Shown in pieces: positions 5,610 to 8,038 of a stretch of 8,038 nucleotides of DNA. The first letter of the stretch is position 1, and each line of letters begins with the position of its first letter. A program made the position numbers and the translations under genes. Under the pieces are notes generated by a model. That model saw only the letters and a program-made list of their open reading frames with translations. It was not told where the DNA came from and made no database searches. This DNA is from Victivallales bacterium (lineage in GTDB: Bacteria > Verrucomicrobiota > Lentisphaeria > Oligosphaerales > Lenti-02): the NCBI GenBank assembly GCA_018648945.1, contig JABGQJ010000085.1:9319-17356 (forward strand), given 5' to 3'.

Positions 5610-8038
5610 ATGCGCCTATTCTGGTCCTCCCTCTGCTTCACCTTCTGCCTGCCGGTCCTCGCCCAGCTCTCCTTCGAGGCCGAGACCTGCGTCGTCAACC
5701 TGGACGCCTGCAACAAGGACAAGTTCTCGGAGACGGCCTGGAATATCTGGAGTACGGACAAGGACGCCATGAAGAAGTGGTCCGGCGGGGTCGTCATCCA
5801 GAGCCCCCGCGTGATGGCCGAACGCAAGACGCCCGAAGAGGGTGCCCCGCCGCTGCATCTGCGAGTGAAGGACATCCCCGAGGGCACCTACAATGTCGTC
5901 CTCCTCGGGAACAGCCGCGTGGGTGGAGTCTCCCTCGACGGCAAGACGTGGGCTCGATGCAGTGGTGGCACCATCGCCAGCAGTGTGAAGATCGAGGATG
6001 GCGGGACCTTCGAGTTCTGGTTCGATGATCGCTATGCCATGGAGAAGGAGGAGAGCCGTGGCTCCACCTACCTGGACCGCATCGTCCTCAATCGGGTGAT
6101 GGGCATCAAGGATGGCCTGGCCAATCCCGGGTTCGAGCAAGTCGAGGGCGACCAAGCGGCAGGTTGGTCGTGGTGGACGCGCGAGCCGAACAAGGGCAGC
6201 GCCAAGGCCGAGAAGACACCGCACAGCGGGACCTACGCGGCACGCATCCTCCACGATGGCGAGAAAGACTGGAATCTCTCCTGCGGCACCCATCTGCCGG
6301 TGAAGGCCGAACAGGAATACGCCGTGCGAGCCTGGTTCAAGTGCACAGACACCAAGGCTGCCAGAGTGGACGTCGTTGGCTGCAAGGACGGCAAGCCGGT
6401 CACCTGGTCCGTGGGCGGAGCCAGCACCAGCGGCACGCACGACTGGAAGCAGGTCCGCGGCTACGCCTACATCCCAGACGGCGTCAACAGCGTCTACATC
6501 CGCATCGTCGGCGGCGGCGCGGCCGATGTGTTGGTGGACGATATCTCCCTCAGACCGGAGAAAATCGTCTACGAGCAAAAGCCCAAGATCAATGGCTGGC
6601 TCAAGAAGCGCCCCGTCGAGACCTTCGAGCGCGCCCTTGTGGCCCTGCCTACGAGCGATGGCGTGTACCTCAGCTGGCGGCTGCTGAAGGAAGATCCCGA
6701 TACCGTGGCTTTTGACGCCTTCCGCGAAGTCGCCGGCGAACGCACCAAGCTCAACCGAGCGCCGATCATGCGTACCACCGACTTCCTGGACAAGGGGGCA
6801 AAGCCCGCCCCCGGGACGGTCTACCATGTGATTCCCCGCACTGGCAAGGGCCCGGTCGGCCGCGCCAAGCTGGCCACGGCCGGTGCCGACGCCAACGCGC
6901 TACCCTACGTCTCGATCAAGCTGAAAGACGAGAAGACCAAGTTCATGGCCGCGGGTTTTGCCGACCTCAATGGCGACGGCAAGCTGGACGTCATCATGAA
7001 GCACCCCTCGGCCAACATCGACCCCTGGTACAAGTACTGGTACAAGTCCCCCGAGACCTACAAGATCGAGGCCTATCTGAACGACGGCACCTACCTCTGG
7101 ACCCACGACCTCGGCTGGGCCATCGAGCGCGGCGTCTGGTACTCCCCCTGGATTGCAGCCGACCTCAATGGCGACGGCAAGGCGGAGATCATGGCCAAGG
7201 TCGGCGAGGGCGATCCCCGCGACGAGGACGGCAAGGTCACTAGCGGCCCGGAATGGATCGCCGTCTGGGACGGCATGACCGGCAAGGAGATTGCCCGCGC
7301 CGCGTGGCCGGATCGCGAGGAATTCCCCAGCTACAACTACTACGCGCGCAACCAGATCGCCGTCGCCTACCTGGACGGCAAGACCCCCTGCCTGCTCGCC
7401 CTGCGTGGCACCTACAACCGCATGATCGTCGATGCCTACCAGTTCCGGCGGGGCAAGCTGGAGAAGCTGTGGCACTACGACAACAAGAGCTATGGCCGCC
7501 GCTTCTGGGGCCAAGGCGCCCATTTCACGCTCTGCCATGATGTCGATGGCGATGGACGCGACGAGGTGATCCTCGGCAGCGTCGTCCTGGACGACAACGG
7601 GGTGCCCCTCTGGAGCACCGGCAAGGGGCACCCCGACGCTGCCTATCTCGCCGACTTCGATGCCACCAAGCCCGGCCTGGAGCTCGGTTACCTCATCGAA
7701 AGCCGCAACCTGACCGGCGGCATCTCCCTCGTCGATGCCCGCACGGGCACCTTCCATTGGCTGCTCAAGGAACCCACCAAGCACGTCCACGGCAAGGGCG
7801 TCTATACCGATTTCGACCCCGTCTCGCCCGGCCTCGAGCTTCAGGCCGCCGATGCCGATGGGCACAAGAAGACCGACCGCCGCTGGCTCTACGCGGCCGA
7901 TGGCACGCTCCTCGGCTCCGGCCTCGATTCCCCCGATTTCGGCTTCGGGAAGAGGACCGGCTGGTGGGATGCCGACCTGCAGCAGGAGTTCGTGGGCGGG
8001 CGCGTGAGCGACTACCAGGGCGGCCCGCTCAATGGGCG
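5610..8038 (+). CDS. Modular exported rhamnogalacturonan lyase-like protein, PL11 type, 3' end missing
   Basis: An open reading frame of 809 complete codons without a stop, truncated by the window edge. A signal peptide is visible (residues 1-18, likely cut after PVLA). Module 1 (about 19-165) begins with LSFEAE (20-25) and ends in YLDRIVLNR, resembling a CBM6/35-type or malectin-like beta sandwich. Module 2 (about 168-316) begins with NPGFE (172-176) and ends with VDDISL, the pattern of CBM4/9-type domains. The catalytic part starts near 335. It has GVYLSWRLL (351-359), calcium-binding-like DLNGDGKLD (452-460), DLNGDGKAE (518-526) and DVDGDGRDE (644-652), then WGQGAH (633-638) and STGKGHPDAAYLADFD (669-684). 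This order is that of PL11 lyases such as YesW/YesX, which cut the rhamnogalacturonan I backbone of pectin by beta-elimination in an eight-bladed or similar propeller. PL11 enzymes are about 600 residues, so roughly 100-150 residues are probably missing. The protein is divergent (GHPDAAYLADFD where relatives have GHGDALHVGDLD), so substrate specificity is not certain. It is divergently arranged with the DUF4838 operon. Confidence 0.82.
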   Translation, partial: MRLFWSSLCFTFCLPVLAQLSFEAETCVVNLDACNKDKFSETAWNIWSTDKDAMKKWSGGVVIQSPRVMAERKTPEEGAPPLHLRVKDIPEGTYNVVLLGNSRVGGVSLDGKTWARCSGGTIASSVKIEDGGTFEFWFDDRYAMEKEESRGSTYLDRIVLNRVMGIKDGLANPGFEQVEGDQAAGWSWWTREPNKGSAKAEKTPHSGTYAARILHDGEKDWNLSCGTHLPVKAEQEYAVRAWFKCTDTKAARVDVVGCKDGKPVTWSVGGASTSGTHDWKQVRGYAYIPDGVNSVYIRIVGGGAADVLVDDISLRPEKIVYEQKPKINGWLKKRPVETFERALVALPTSDGVYLSWRLLKEDPDTVAFDAFREVAGERTKLNRAPIMRTTDFLDKGAKPAPGTVYHVIPRTGKGPVGRAKLATAGADANALPYVSIKLKDEKTKFMAAGFADLNGDGKLDVIMKHPSANIDPWYKYWYKSPETYKIEAYLNDGTYLWTHDLGWAIERGVWYSPWIAADLNGDGKAEIMAKVGEGDPRDEDGKVTSGPEWIAVWDGMTGKEIARAAWPDREEFPSYNYYARNQIAVAYLDGKTPCLLALRGTYNRMIVDAYQFRRGKLEKLWHYDNKSYGRRFWGQGAHFTLCHDVDGDGRDEVILGSVVLDDNGVPLWSTGKGHPDAAYLADFDATKPGLELGYLIESRNLTGGISLVDARTGTFHWLLKEPTKHVHGKGVYTDFDPVSPGLELQAADADGHKKTDRRWLYAADGTLLGSGLDSPDFGFGKRTGWWDADLQQEFVGGRVSDYQGGPLNG
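6960..7181 (+). repeat. Pair of identical 24-base repeats in the lyase propeller
   Basis: The same 24 bases occur at 6960-6983 and 7158-7181, encoding ADLNGDGK in both places. The copies are 198 bases (66 codons) apart. They correspond to loops of the PL11 propeller that bind calcium in related enzymes. The identity extends to synonymous positions, but strong GC-biased codon use makes this less surprising than it looks. Flanking sequence diverges immediately. Confidence 0.7.

Noticed and set aside
5616..7865. Minus-strand frames of 403 and 321 codons opposite the PL11-type gene
   Set aside because: The plus strand carries continuous PL11 motifs across the whole region. The minus frames are low-information translations of complementary GC-rich codons.
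1..8038. RNA genes, CRISPR arrays, insertion sequences or attachment sites
   Set aside because: I saw no cloverleaf-like segments, regularly spaced repeats, transposase-like frames or terminal inverted repeats. The window is almost entirely filled by the four genes.

Overview
The window (8038 bases, GC-rich, coding throughout) carries four protein genes and no RNA genes, mobile elements or CRISPR array that I can see. The gene content points to a free-living, polysaccharide-degrading bacterium of the Planctomycetota / Lentisphaerota / Verrucomicrobiota kind, or a similar environmental lineage. This rests on the combination of a DUF4838 exported glycosidase-like protein, a large modular PL11-type lyase and a Gfo/Idh/MocA oxidoreductase, which is typical of those groups. 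The phylum is an inference from gene families, not from a marker gene.

Layout. Bases 1-124 are a leader with a candidate promoter. Bases 125-1384 (+) encode a 419-residue Gfo/Idh/MocA-type NAD(P)-dependent oxidoreductase. It converges, across a 31-base gap holding an imperfect hairpin, on a two-gene minus-strand unit. The promoter-proximal gene of that unit (5444-2958) is an 828-residue exported DUF4838 protein with a C-terminal CBM9-like domain. It is followed after only 21 bases by a 506-residue exported protein (2936-1416) ending in a permuted papain-like (YiiX/NlpC-P60 superfamily) cysteine hydrolase domain. A 165-base divergent intergenic region (5445-5609) separates this unit from a plus-strand gene starting at 5610. 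That gene runs off the right edge and encodes a modular rhamnogalacturonan lyase of the PL11 type with two extra N-terminal beta-sandwich-like modules.

How it may work together (inference). The region looks like part of a carbohydrate-utilisation locus. The exported lyase would cleave the rhamnogalacturonan I backbone of pectin, the exported DUF4838/CBM9 protein would act on a related or attached glycan, and the cytoplasmic oxidoreductase would oxidise or epimerise a released sugar. The cysteine hydrolase is the odd partner: its fold hydrolyses amide or ester bonds, so it may remove acyl groups or cut a peptide-linked substrate, but nothing in the sequence settles this. No transporter, SusC/SusD pair or regulator is present in the window. 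The best candidates for something undescribed are the DUF4838 plus papain-like hydrolase pair and the large uncharacterised N-terminal region of the hydrolase.
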